Below are positions 1-12,306 of a stretch of DNA of 64,000 nucleotides, piece by piece. Positions within the stretch are counted from its first letter, which is position 1, and the number at the start of each line of letters is the position of its first letter. A program made the translations under genes and the position numbers. The stretch is from Diplosphaera chodatii (Eukaryota > Chlorophyta > Trebouxiophyceae > Prasiolales > Stichococcaceae). Below the pieces are notes generated by a model. The model was given only the letters and a program-made list of their open reading frames with translations. It made no database searches and was not told the DNA's origin. Location: the NCBI GenBank assembly GCA_032358165.1, contig JAALGY010000038.1, positions 1 through 64,000 on the forward strand, given 5' to 3'.

Positions 1-1080
1 GCACCCTGGTCTCTGGGTATCAGCTGGCCGGTGCTGCAGGGTGTCCACACGAGCTGCCGGCGGCAGACAAGCCGCACGGAGCACCCATGACCTGCACGCA
101 GCTGTGCCAGTCGTTCAGCACGTCATCAGTGGCCAAAATGCTGTTCAAGCTGAGGGCATCTGACAGACACATGTACCCTGGTCTCTGGGTATGGGCACGC
201 TGGTGCTATCACCTCCGGGACGATACCTGTGACGGCAAACAAGCCCCGCAGGGCACCTGACAACTGCAGCCAGTTGTCCCAGTCGTTCAGCACATCACGA
301 CTGGCCCTGATGCAAGCCAGATCCATGGCAGTAAGCTGGAATGGTGACCCTGGTCTCTGGGTAAGGTGCGCCCGACGCCGCTGGGTCCATGGACAGTACC
401 AGTGCCAACGCACAGCCACCTCGGCCATGCCAAAACTGCACGCCACGGTGCCAGTCGTTCAGCAGGTCAGCAGTGGCCCTGATACCACCCAACTGCAGGA
501 CGGTCAACAGAAATGCTTACCCTGGTCTCTGGCCATGAGCATCCGCACGCCGCTGGGTGCCCACATGAAGCGGCGGCGGCGAGCAAGCCGCCCACAGCAC
601 CCGACACCTGCAGCCAGCTGTGCTGTTCGTCTGATGTGTCATCTACGGCCTTGAAGCATGGCAAATCGGTGGCAGTCGGCAGGAGTGCCCACCCTGGTCT
701 CTGGACGTGAGCAGCACGGTCCATGGCAGCGACGGCGCCAGCGCATAGCCAAACGAGCCATCCCAGAGCTGAAGCCAGCAGCGTGGGGCGTTCAGCATAT
801 CAAGAGTGGCCCTGGTGCAGCCCATGTGCAGGGCACTCGGCAGAATTGCTCACCCTGGTCTCTGGCTATGAGCATCCCGATGCCGTTCCACCCTCAGCAA
901 CGATGCCCGAGGCAAACAGGCCGCGCAGGGCACCTGCAACCTGCAAGCAAGTGCGCAAGTCGTTTCACACGTCATCAGGGGCCTCGATGCATGCCATATG
1001 CAGGGCAATCAGGAGACACGCTCACCCTGGTCTCTGGGTACTGGGATCCATGACGCCAGCGCAGGGCCGAGCAAGGCGTC

Positions 1081-1395
1081 CCAGACCTGCAGGCATCGAG
1101 TGCAGGCCCTTCTCAGCAGGGCGTCAGTGACCTCTGTTTGTGCCAGACACGGGGCAAAGAGCACCAGCACTTGCAGCTCACTCTGTTTATGGTGGCAAGG
1201 CCTATGCAGGGTACCATGCAGTACTGATGCCGGGGCAGAGCACGCACAAGCCACGACAGACTTGCACCCACAGAGTGCAAGCCCCTTTGCATGGCACCAC
1301 AGACATCGTTCGGTGCCAGACGAGGGGCAACGGGCATCGCTGCTCACCTCTCACTCCGGTTGTGACTGTCCAGGTGCGGCTGAGCGGTAAACAAG
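1081..1395. repeat. Two-monomer block, first copy of a longer-range duplication
   Basis: This stretch is much closer to 3317-3634 than neighbouring monomers are to each other. The two share long identical runs around the CAGCAGGGCGTCAGTGACC and GAGCACCAGCACTTGCAG boxes and around CAACGGGCATCGCTGCTCAC. The offset of the first matching block is 2236 bp, exactly 13 units of 172 bp. Confidence 0.75.
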
Positions 1396-3316
1396 AGTGA
1401 CGTCAGCGTACAGCCAGAAAAGCGTAATTAAACCTGCAGCGCATCAGCAGCAGCTGTTGTACAGGTCATCAGAGACATCGTTCGGTGCCAGAGGAGGGGC
1501 ACACTGCAGCAGGGCTCGCACCTCACTCTGGATATGGTTGTCCTGCCCTGGCGGGGCGCTTTGCAAAAGTGCTGCAAGTGCGCAGCCGCGCAAGCCATCC
1601 CACACCTGCCGGCATCACGCGCAGCCCCTCAGCAGTGCATCACGAACAATGTTACAAGTCAAATAAAGGGCAATCAACTCTGGCGCCCACCCCTCACTCT
1701 GGGAATGCTCGTCGCGACGCTGCTGGGTCCCGAGCAGACCAGACGCCGATGCACAGCCGCACAAGCCACACCAAACCTGCACGCCATCCGATGCGACCTT
1801 TTCACCAGGCATCAGTGGTATCTTCAGGTGCCAGACGAAGGGCAGACAGCAAGAACGCCCACCGCTCACTCTGGTTGTAGCCGTCCCAGCAGTGCTGGGC
1901 ATCAGGGACAACGACGCCAGCGCGGAGTCGCACAAGGCAGCCGAGACCTGCAGGTATTGGGTCCAACACCTCTGCAAGTCCTCGACGACATGTTCCGATG
2001 CCACAGGAAGGGGCAATGGTAAGACGATCCACTCCTCACTCTGGGTACAATGTGACCGCCCAGGCAGCGCGCGGTATGGCAATGGCACTTGCGCACAGCC
2101 GCACAGACCATCCCAGATCTGCAGCCAACAAGTGCAAGCTTGCAGCACTGCAGCTGTGGCCTCCAGGCATGCCAAATCGAGGGCATCCAACACCAGCACG
2201 CACCGCTCACTCTGGGTGCAGTGTGACCGCCCGCGCTGGGTGTTGCTCGGTAATGACGCCAGCGCAAAGCCGGCTTGGCCATCCAATAGCTGCACACACC
2301 AAGAGCAGCCGTTCTGCAGGTCATCAGAGGCGTCTTTTGATGCCAAACGAAGGGCAGCCAGCGAGCCTGCGCACCACTCACTCTGTTGGTGGCGTTCGCT
2401 GCCCGGGTCAGGTGCTGTATGGCCGCTGCCACTGACGCACAGCCGCGCAACTCTTCCAAGACCTGCACCCACCGGGTGTAGTGTTTCTACCAGGCCTCAG
2501 CGGCCACTTCAGGTGCCACACAAGGAACAAACTGCCGCAGCACTTGCCCCTCACTCTGTTGATGGCGATCACGGCCCGGGTCAGGTGCTGTATGGCTGTT
2601 GCTGTTGACGCAGACCAACGCAAGCTGTTCCAGATCTGCAGACATCGAATGCAACCCGTTCTGCCGGGCACCACAGACATCATTGGGTGCCAAACGAGGT
2701 GCATCCAGCAACAACACTCGCCCCTCACTCTGGCTATGGTGATTCTGGCACTGCTGGGGCTTTGGACGGCTGTGATGTCAACGGACAGCCGCCTTGGCCA
2801 TCCAAAAGCTGCACTCATCAGGACCAGCCACTCTGCAAGGCATCAGGGACATCCAGGTGAGACAAATAAGGGGCAGCGGACAATGTTGCTCAGCCCTCAC
2901 TCGGGTTCTGACAGTCCAGGTGCCGCTGAGCGGTAAATAGGAACTGAAGCCAGTACAGAGCCACAGAAGCCACATCAGACTGCACGCACCAGGTGCAGAA
3001 CCGTTCTGCAGGGCTCCACTGGGCTCGGTAGGCACCAGAGGAACAGCATTCACCTCCAATGCCCATCTCTCACTCCAAGTACAATGTGACCACGCAGGTA
3101 GGGCGCTGAGCGGCAGCTGCAGATACGCAGCTGCGCCAGCCACACCAAAGCTGCACACATCGGGTGCAGCCGGTCTGCAAAAGCATCATGGGCATCATTG
3201 CATGCCAGACGAGGGGCAGGTGACGGCTGTGCTCACCACTCACTCTGACAGGACTGGCCCCGCTCGGGCATGGTGCCGTGCGGTAGTGACGGTCGCGGAA
3301 AGCAGGACAAGCCTTC

Positions 3317-3634
3317 CCAGACCTGCAAGCATCGAGTGCAGGCCCTTTTCAGCAGGGCGTCAGTGACCTCTGTTTGTGCCAGACACGGGGCAAAGAGCAC
3401 CAGCACTTGCAGCTCACTCTGGTTCTGGTGACAAGGCCTGTGCAGGGTGCTGAACAGCAGCGCTGCCAGGGCAGGGCATGCACAAGCCATGCCAGACTTG
3501 CACCCATCGTCGGATGCAAGCCCCTTTGCACGGCACCACAGACATCGTTCGGTGCCAGACGAGGGGCAACGGGCATCGCTGCTCACCGCTCACTCTGATT
3601 CCAGCCACCACAGCGGTGCTGAGCGGTAGGCAAA
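3317..3634. repeat. Two-monomer block, second copy of the longer-range duplication
   Basis: Partner of 1081-1395, displaced by 13 monomers. Its second half recurs again near 4040-4140 (CAACGGGCATCGCTGCTCAC at 3567 and 4082, about three units apart, followed in both by a CCACCACAGCGGTGCTGAG box). The array therefore has internal higher-order structure, probably from unequal exchange. Confidence 0.7.
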
Positions 3635-5339
3635 AAAGGCGCCACCGCACAGCCACAGAAGCCAAACCCAACCTGCAACGCAACAGCAGCAGCCGTTCTG
3701 CAGGGCACCGGTGACATCTGCTTGCCAGGCAGGGGGCAAACAGCACGGCTGCCCGCTTCTCACTCTGCCTCTGATGGGCAGCTCGTACCGTATCTCGAGC
3801 GCCAAAGTTGCATATGTAAAGCCATGCCAGCCATACCCAAACCCTGCAGCGCATCAGCAGCAGCCGTTCTGCAGGCCATCGGTGACCTCCTTGGGTGCCA
3901 AACAGAGGGCACAGAGCACCAGCACTTGCAGCTCACTCTGGTTCTGGCGGCGAGGGCCCAGCAGGGTACTATACAGAACTGCTGCCGGTGCAGAGCACGC
4001 ACGAGCCGTGCCAAACCTGCAGGCATAAGGGGTTACCCCTTTGCATGGCGTCACAGACAGCGTTCAGTGCCAGAAGAGGGGCAACGGGCATCGCTGCTCA
4101 CCCCTCACTCCGATTCTAGCCACCACAGCGGTGCTGAGTGGTAGGCAGAAAAAGACGCCAGCGCACAGCCGCAAGGGCCAAACCAAACCCGCAGCGCAGG
4201 ACCAGCAGCCGTTCTGCAAGGCACCAGTGACATGTGTTGATGCCAGAGGAGGGGCATACTGCAGCAGGGCTCACCCCTCACTCCAGATATGGTCATTCTG
4301 CCCTGGCGGGGTGCTTGCAAAAGCGCTGCCAAAGCAGAGCCGCACAAGCTGTCCCACGCATGCAGGCATCAAGTGCAGCCCCTCTGCAGTGCATCAGTGC
4401 CCTTACCACATGCCAGACGAGGGGCAAACAACCGCAACGCCCACCTCTCACTCTGTCGATGGGTGTCGCAGGCCCTGCGGGGTTGCTGAGCGGGTGTGCT
4501 GCAGATGCGCTGCTGCGCACGCCACAGATAGCCTGCAAGCATCTAGCGCAGCCGTTTCGCAGGGCATTCGTGACAGCTTCTGCTGCCAGACGAGGGGCAG
4601 CCGGCACCAGCACACACCTCTCACTCTAGATACAAGACGACAACCCTGGCAGGGTGCTGTATGGCAATGACGCTGGCACAAAGCAGCGCAAACCATACAA
4701 GACTTGCTCTCATGAAGCGCAGCCTTTCTGGGAGGCACAAGTGACATCTTCTGGTGCGCAACGAGGGGCAGCCAGCATGAATGCCAACCTGTCACTCTAG
4801 CTCTGGCGTTTCCAGCGGTGTTGGGTGTTGAGCGGCGGTGGTGCTGGTGTGAGTAGCGCAAACCGTCCCAGATCTGCAACCGACCGGTGCAGCCCCATTC
4901 AGCAGGGCAACAGCCACCTCCAAGCATGCCGTGTCGAGCGCAAATCGCAGCAGCACTCACCTCTCACTGTCACCATGGCGGCCCCGCCAGGGCCACTTCC
5001 AAAGCGGCAATTGTGCCAACACACAGGTGCGCTGGGCACTTGTTGCCTGCGACCATGAAGTGCGGCCGGTCTGCAAGGCGTCTGTGGCTTCCAGGCGTGC
5101 CGAATCGAGGGCAATGAACAGCAACACTCGTCGCTCACTCTGCTCACCATGGTCAGGACGCTGCCGGGTCCGAAGCAGCGGTGACGCCAGCACAGCGCCG
5201 CGCAAGCCATCCCAAAGCTGCAGCCGCACGTGGGAGCTCGTTCAGCTCTGCATCAGTGACCTCCAGGCATGCCAGACACAGTGTCAACAAGCAAGTTCAG
5301 AAAGAGCACCTGGTTCCGGGGGCGATGGACACGGGCATG

Positions 5340-5663
5340 GCCTAGAGCTGATTGCATACATGTCAGCCCTGCAGCTGCCAGATCCCCCGCAGCGCAGCGG
5401 TCACGAGCTGCTCTTGGCGGCCGCGAAGATGCGGAGCACTGCGTTTGTGGACGCAGGCGGCAGCAGAGTGGCCAGCTATCACGTCATGGAGCAGCCGCTG
5501 GGGGCCAGCGGGGCGCTTGCTGCCGTATGCAGGCCTCGGGCGCCGCTATCCGTCGTTGTCAGCATGGCACAAGCCGGGCAGTCGTGTTGTCGCCTATAGC
5601 GGGCAGAGCTTTATCAGGCAAAGTGACTCGAAGCAGAAGCTGACCTTGAGGACAGGCTCATGA
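5340..5663 (+). pseudogene. Coding-looking fragment with apparent 1-nt frameshift, unidentified
   Basis: Just right of the satellite, after a good TGCAG acceptor at about 5379, one frame reads protein-like (it includes LLLAAAKMRSTAFVDAGG and ASYHVMEQPLGASGAL) up to about 5525. From there a second frame looks better (LGRRYPSLSAWHKPGS, then VVAYSGQSFIRQ) to a stop at 5663. A single-base shift near 5520-5530 would join them. I do not recognise the family. It may be the last exon of a gene lying left of or within the array, a relic, or chance. It converges on the golgin 3' end. I give no join as fact. Confidence 0.3.
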
Positions 5664-5940
5664 GATGGTATCCAAGAATAAAGTAGACTGAAAGTGTGAT
5701 CAGTGCGGCTACAACATCTGTTCAACTTCCTGCTGTTTTGACAACAGCCAGCATTTTGGACCTGGGCACATGTGTGTCTCGGGGTGCTGCAAGACAGGCA
5801 AGCAGAACAGCTCTGTGCAACCATCATTAAAACTGAGGGTATACTGCCCGACACCGATGGTAGCACGCCGAATCCATGGCTGAAACGGCTACAAGTCAAG
5901 TTTCGTTTAAAGCACCGTTTGCACGCGATGGTTGCATACA

Positions 5941-8900
5941 CTACAAGCCCATCGTGGGCCACCAGGAACCGCCATCTGTCATCACTGACCGCAGCGCTTT
6001 GAACTCGGCTGGCGTGGCACGCAGCAGCGTCGCCACCGCTGGCAGCAGTGCATCCCGCTCCTGCACATGAAGTCAGAATTGGTTGCAAATCACAGGTGAG
6101 CCAGTACAGCTGGTCCCATACATGGACTGGAGGCACGTGCTGCAGGCTGGGCAGAGCTGGCACCAGCATGCTAGCTGGATCAAGGGGCTGCATGACAGGA
6201 GTAACTGCCCTTGCACCTGCGTCTTCCCAGCGGACTGTGCGGCGATGAACTTCAGCAGCACGTTCTTCAGGTACACCACGTCCACCGCTGACATGTCGTC
6301 CTCTGCAGCAGCCGTGCACACAGATCTGGCCACCAGCGCACTGCAGCTCGAGCGCTGGTGTGGCAATCGAGTTGCCGGACAAGCACTTGGGCTGTGCACA
6401 GTCGGCCCACTGCACATGACGTCTGCTGTCAGCAGCGCACCCTCCGAGTGGCTGAGGGTGCGCCCCCGCACAGAGCGCGGCAGCTCGTTGCCACTGACAT
6501 CGCTGTCCAGGGTGGTCGAGGAGTTGCGCCGCAGCAGCCGCGGTTCTGACGCAGGCGCTGTTGGCGCTGCCCCGGAGTGGCCATTGCTGAGCAGCCCGCC
6601 GCCGCCGCGTGCGGGCTTGTGCGGAGATGCAGCCGAAAACCTGCACATTGTGCATTGACAGCAGAAATTGATCTGTTCGGCCTGTCCATCAATCGGAGCA
6701 GTTGCAACCCACCGAAGTTCACATCTGCAGGTGCAGCTGCATCCAGCAGAGGCACATAGATTGTTACACTGATCACCTGGCAGCTGCGTGATGCGCTGCC
6801 ACCTCAGCTGCTGCTGCCTGCATCTCCGTGATCTGCCAGTTGAGCCGCTCCACCTGCGGGTCGGGCAAATGCCTGTTACTGTCCAGCTACTTCGCGCAGG
6901 TAGCTTGCTGTATGACTTGGGTTGGCCCCAGCACCCCTGCAGTGGCATGCATAACGCAGAATCAAGCAGGACGGGCTCGCACCTCGGCCGTCAGCTCGGC
7001 GGCGCGCTGCTTGGCCAGGTCCGCCTGCTTGCCGACCTCCCTCCGGTCCTGGTCCCCGCGCCGCTTGACGTCGGCCAGCTGCCGTTGCAGGTCGTTCTGC
7101 ACAACAGAGGGCGGTGCGATCAGCTGAATTCAGCGTCTCGCTGGTAGCTCATGCCAGCACGAGCGTTGACGTCGACTGACCGTCATCCAAGGACGAATCA
7201 AATCTGTGGGCTGGCAGCCGACCACAGATATAGCGGACACCACCGCCATCCAGGAGCAGTCCTGACGCTTGCTGTGACATGACTGGCGTTTGCAGCAGTA
7301 TGCTGGTGAGGTTGGCAGGCTCACCCTGTTTCGGGCTTCCATGCGCGCACGCCCGGCCTCTGTCTCCACCTGCGTCTCCAGCGCCGAGACCGCGGCTGCC
7401 AGGCCCGCTGCCTTGGCATCCAGACGCTCGGCCTGTACATGATGTTCGTTCCTGAGGAATTAGGCATTGCTGTGAGTGCCTCTCAGTCACAGCATTCCCA
7501 CCAACTGCACACCAACCGCCGCCTTGAAGATGGTTACCAGCTTGAATGGCTCAGCGTCAGGTAGTGGTACGGTACATGGTGCTGAAATGCAGTAGCGTCA
7601 TCCCACAGAGCTGCACTCCCAGCCGCCAGGCTGGGATGCCAGCAAGATCCACATGATGTCAGGAACCTGACCTCTTCCCGGGCTGCAGCTGGCCAGGTGG
7701 CACGGTCGGGCCCGATGTCCTCCAGCCGCAGCGCCACCTCACTGGCAACACGCTGCTCTGCCTGCACAGCAAACAACGAGTTAACCTCACGCGACCGGTG
7801 CCAACGATAGTTACACCATGTGCAGCAAGCTTGATGCTGACCTTTGTGATGCTGCCCGATGCATCAGCACAGACCCGCTGCCAAGCGGCAGCCAGTGGAT
7901 GCAGCAGCACCCACCTCGTACGCCCGGCGGTCGGCTGTGGCCGCGGCGGTGCGCGCGGAGTCGGCCGCCGCCTGCGCCTCCCGCAGCCGGGACTCCATGC
8001 TGGCGGCGATCTTGGACACCTGCAGCAGCTCCGCCTCCATGCGCCCCTTGGCCGCCTCTGCCTCCATTGCGAGCTGCCAGCAGGCAACACGAATCAGCAT
8101 TGAATGGCTGATGACTGATTGACCATTGAGCATGGTCAGCATCTCAACAGGCACAATCAGCCCCATTAGACGACCATGTGCAATGCAGTGTGTATGGGCT
8201 TTCCATGAGCGTTTGAGGCAGACAGATGTCAGTCCTAGTCCCTTGCACTATGAGGTGGCTGTGCAACTTGGCTAAATCAATATGTACGAGTGATAGGAGG
8301 GTAGCTGACCTGCTTGTAGGTGGCCGCCTGCCCGTGCTCTGCGCGCATCTCGTCCAGGCGCTCCTCCAGCGCTGCGACCTTGACTGACAGCTCCTCCCTG
8401 TGGGGGCAAACCAGCAGCAAAGTTGCCGTGGCATGATTGCTGCAGGGTGGTCGGTGCAGGGGCACATGCTGGAACAGAGTAGAAGCACTCCTTGTGGTAC
8501 AGTGTGACATCCAGCTGATGACGAGATCCTGCTTGCAGGCTCTTGCTGCACATCATCGACAAGAGCAGCTTCTAACCAGATGTGAAAATTCATTACAGCA
8601 TCTGCCAGGCTCACCTGTCGGCACTGGCTGCCTCCAGGTCGCGGATCTCGTGCAGGTAGCGGCCCTCCGCCTCGCTAGCAGCTGCCAACCTCTGCTCCAG
8701 GGCCGCGTGCTCCGCATGCGCCTGGTCGAGCTGCCTGCGATCAGACAGCAGAGGTCATGAAGTTCGAACAACATCCCAGCATGATCACTGACCACAGGCA
8801 TGTGCTGCGACTGTGTGCAGCCCAGAGACCAGGCCTCAGACAGGGCAGCCGGCAGAGTGCCCTAGCACGTTATTTGACGGTCCCTGCCAGTCAGACAGAA

Positions 8901-11900
8901 TGCAGGTACCTGCGCAGCTCTGCTGCCTGCTGCTCGGCATGGATAGCCGCCGCCTGCCGCGCCTTGTCAGCGGATGCGGCACGTGCCTCTGCTGCATCCA
9001 GCTTCTGTTGTGCCGCACTCCAGTGTATGACCAAGCGGCTCCCAACAGCAGATGACGGGCAGTACTGCCGGCAGCATGACAATACGACAGGTGGAACGCA
9101 CATGCTGTGTGGAGGTGAGGTCCCACCTTTCTGATGTCACGACTCCACTCGAAGTCCTGGCTGCCTGCAATTAACGACAGCAACCTTCTCGCACACGGTA
9201 ATGCGCAGGCGTCTCAAACAACATTTGACCGTCAGCAATGCTGTACGGCACCCTTGGCTGCGGCTGCTTTGGCGTCCTGCAGCTGCCGCTGCAACGCTGC
9301 CACTTCGGTCTGCAGCTGCTTGCTGCGTGCCTGCTTTGACTTGAGGCTCCTGCACAGGCAGTGGCAAAATGTTTGTGTGCGCGGGTTCTTCCTGCACGCA
9401 TGCCCACCCCAAAGCACGGGCTGTGTGTGCTGGACTGTGCGAAAGCCGTATGGGGTAGCTTGTTGTCAGCAGGTGCTGCACTGGCAGCCATGAGCACAGC
9501 TGGATTGACTCTGTACTAACGCTTCCGCAGCGTCGGCGCGCTGCTCCGCCTTCTCGCAGATCTCCTGCGCCTCCTGCAGCATCGCGCCCGCCTGGCTGGA
9601 GCTGGCGCCCACCCTGGAGCGCAGTTCCTGCATCAGCATACACTCAGGCTGACTGGACTCCGACACTTCTTCGGGTTGTGGACACGGAACAGACCCCGTT
9701 CAAATCGTACATGTAGCGCGCAAACCGGACTGCCGGTCCACCATCAGCAGCGGCCTCACTCAGCTCATGATCGTTTCCGTGACCGCTACCTTGGGTGACA
9801 AGCACACCTGCAGGCGGCGCTCTGACGTCGCCTGCGTCTCTGCCAGCTGTCGCCGGGTGCTGTACAGGGCGGCGTCAGCCTCGCCCCGCTGCACCTCGGC
9901 CGCCTCTGCCCTTTCCCGCACCTCCTCCAGCTGGCTGGTCAGCGACACCACCTGTTGCGGTGCAGTGTACACGGTCGACCGGGGATGCAGCCAGCCAGAC
10001 AGCTGCCCTGAGCTTCAATGCTGCTAGACCTGTGACATCATGTGACAGCTGTCACCACATGAGTGCACCCTTCCTGAGTCAAGCCATTCCCAAACACCTG
10101 GGCAGAGAGGTCCGTGATCTCCTCGATCTGCATCCGCTTTGTGTCCTCCAGCCGCTGCACCTTGCCTGCAGGGCCAGGCATTGCGGTGTTGTTCACCGGC
10201 TCGAGTCCCACCTGTAGCTTCAGCCTTCCACTGCCGAGCTCTCACAAACAATGTCCGTTGACGCAGTCGCTGCATGTGTGTCTGCAATGCAAGCCACTCT
10301 TCATGGAACGTCAAGCATGTAGGCGCTGACCCATGACAGCTGACAGCGCTTGGTCCTGCGCGGCCTCCAGCCGCTGTGATGGCGGGTCAGCCCCCTGCTG
10401 TTGCTGGCCTCGCATATCTGAAGACACACCGTCGGGGCCCAGCTCGCTGACGTGCAGCGCTGGCTCGCTGAGCGTCCGCCTGCGAGCACATGAGAGCACG
10501 ACCATGTCGCAGAAGAGCAGTCGAGAATCTACAACAACTCCCAGGACCATCCTCTGCTGCTGGGACACGCTCTCCTTGCCCCACGATGTATGCCAACATG
10601 CGCATGCCCAGCAGGCGACCCATTGCCAGGAGATGTGAGAAGATTATTACTTGACCAAGGGTTTTGTACAGCAACAGTCTGAGGGCGCACATGAGTATCC
10701 GGCGGCCGGGCATGGGACGCGAGCCGTCAGACTGCTGCCCTGCAGCGCCCAGGCTGCCCCCAGGAGCGGCGCCCTCGTGACCCCTCTCCAGCTGCTGCTG
10801 CTGCGGGCTGTGTCCTGCAATGGCCGTGGCACTGTCTGTGGCGTCTCCTTGCGGCAGCGGCGATGCCTGGCTGTCCTGGCCGCCATCAGGCGCAGCTGCC
10901 GTGCTGCTATCTGGTTGCGCCACTGAAGTAGCATCTGCCAGCCTGTAGAAGTGCAACTTGTACTGGTTGTGACCAATGACGCTTTGGTTGGCAGCAATGG
11001 TTGGACTGTAGGAGACCTACTCATACCGCTAGCACAGATATTAGCACTGTATGCTCGTCCTCGCCCAGACGCGCCTGGCCTTCAAGGCTGCAATCTGCTG
11101 CGCCTGCTGCTGCATCTCCTGCTGCGCCTCCCGCAGCAGCCGCTCTGCCTCCTGCTGCCGCTGCTCCGCCCCTTCCCGCGCCGCCTGCTGCTCCGCCGAC
11201 GCCGCGTGCTGCGCACGAGACAGCTCCTCCTGCATGGACAGCCACCACAGTGAGGCGACTTGTGTACATGGTGCACGCGCACGCTTGAACACTGGAAGAT
11301 CTTGCATCACCACAACAGGGCATCGAGCGAGATGTCAGATCCATGTCCACCACGCGCAGCCCATAGCACTGCCGCAGCACAGCCAAAACCCGGGGTGCCT
11401 CAGCGCATTACAGCCCGCTGAGTCAAGGATTCTGCCTCAAAGCAAGCAGGGGGAGCGCTCCTGCGAAGAGCACCTCGTTCAGCTGCTGCAGGGACGCCTG
11501 GGCAGCCGCCGCGCCCTGGGCCGCCTCCCGCAGCCGCGCCACCTCCGCGGTCGCGCTCTCCAGCAGCACCGCGGCCACGCCGTCGCCCACCGCACGCGCG
11601 GCGTCCGCCCCCGCCAGCTGCTCCCGCACCGCCGCGTCAAGCTCTGCCTGGTCCACCCCGCGGTCCTTGAGGACCTGCACATCCCGCCAATTTGACCCCA
11701 CTCGTTTTCCGAAATTGGAAGTCAGCAACAGATTGCCCCACCAGCATCAGCATAGAAGAATCGCATACGTAGTGTGGCTGCCACCAGCGCCATGCCGTGC
11801 AGAGCAGTGGCCGCTGTTAACCGGCGGTCGTGCACACACATGGACATGGGGCTTGCCTTGCGGAGGGCTGCATTGGCGGCGTCCAGCTGCGCGCGGTCGC

Positions 11901-12306
11901 GGGCGTGCTGCGCCACCAGCTCGCTGACGTCGGGCCGCTCGTAAAAACGCAGCTTGCGCGCCGACTCGACCGGCAGCCTTAGGAACTGCGGCTGCTGTTG
12001 CTGCTGGGACTGCTGCTGAGACTGCTGTGCGGTCGTGGCATCAGACAGGGCCCTGAACCTGCGACGGTCAGGGCACTGCGAGTCGAATCATGACATCCAC
12101 TACCCGTATGCAGAAATCGTGATGCCCGCCGCCCCTGCAAATTTGCGCATCCACTGAACGCCAGCTGTCGTGCAGCAATGGCATGCCGAAGGCGGCTCGT
12201 ACCTGGCTGCGCCATCGGACGATATGCTTGAGACTGTGCTGTTGACGGTCTGCAGCGACTGCTGCAGCGAGCTCTGCAGCTTCTGCTGCCAGTAGCTCTT
12301 GCTCAT
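5941..12306 (-). CDS. GRIP-domain golgin (long coiled-coil Golgi tether)
   Basis: Golgins of this class form long rods on trans-Golgi membranes, recruited when the C-terminal GRIP domain binds an ARL1-type GTPase. Translation probably starts at 12306 (MSKSYWQQKLQSSLQQ). About 20 short exons follow, nearly all alpha-helical and rich in A, E, Q, R (for example SLTSQLEEVRERAEAAEVQR near 9950 and AMEAEAAKGRMEAELLQ near 8060). A Ser/Pro-rich linker lies at 6400-6640. The GRIP signature spans two exons: VVYLKNVLLKFIAAQ (about 6255-6220), with the conserved Tyr, and ALLPAVATLLRATPAEF (6060-6005), ending at 5941. I estimate about 950 aa. Reading phase supports GC donors at 11856 (AAG|GCAAGC) and near 11074 (AG|GCGCGT). 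Exact inner exon borders are approximate; the family call is firm because of the GRIP exons. Confidence 0.85.

Larger units (their letters stand above)
1..5300. repeat. Tandem satellite array, about 172-bp unit, about 31 diverged copies
   Basis: A landmark (CCCTGGTCTCTGG in the first copies, CTCACTCTGG in later ones) recurs near 4, 176, 345, 519, 691, 851, 1023, 1180, 1350, 1522, 1692, 1865, 2035, 2207, 2388, 2550, 2725, 2897, 3069, 3239, 3413, 3588, 3759, 3933, 4106, 4276, 4447, 4620, 4792, 4966 and 5133. The spacing is about 172 bp. Each unit also carries a GCCAGACGAGGGGCA-like box and an ACCTGCA..CATC box. Copies are diverged and indels shift all six frames, so I read it as non-coding satellite rather than a repeat protein. 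It starts before the window and fades near 5300. The monomer length resembles many centromeric satellites, but a centromeric role is only a possibility. Confidence 0.88.

Noticed and set aside
1615..2472. A 285-codon minus-strand open frame through the satellite with about 57-residue internal repeats
   Set aside because: The frame is not kept in other monomers, indels disrupt it, and the peptide has no family features. It is a by-product of a unit close to a multiple of three.
1..5300. Reading the array as a leucine-rich-repeat gene (HLQLTLVL-like peptides) or as a CRISPR array
   Set aside because: Leucine-rich peptides occur in only a few monomers and are followed by stops. Units are 172 bp and diverged throughout, without the short identical repeats and unique spacers of CRISPR, and the DNA is eukaryotic.
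5594..6655. A 353-codon minus-strand open frame
   Set aside because: It runs through introns and the GRIP exons in the wrong frame. The GRIP signature and Ser/Pro linker lie in other frames with good splice sites.
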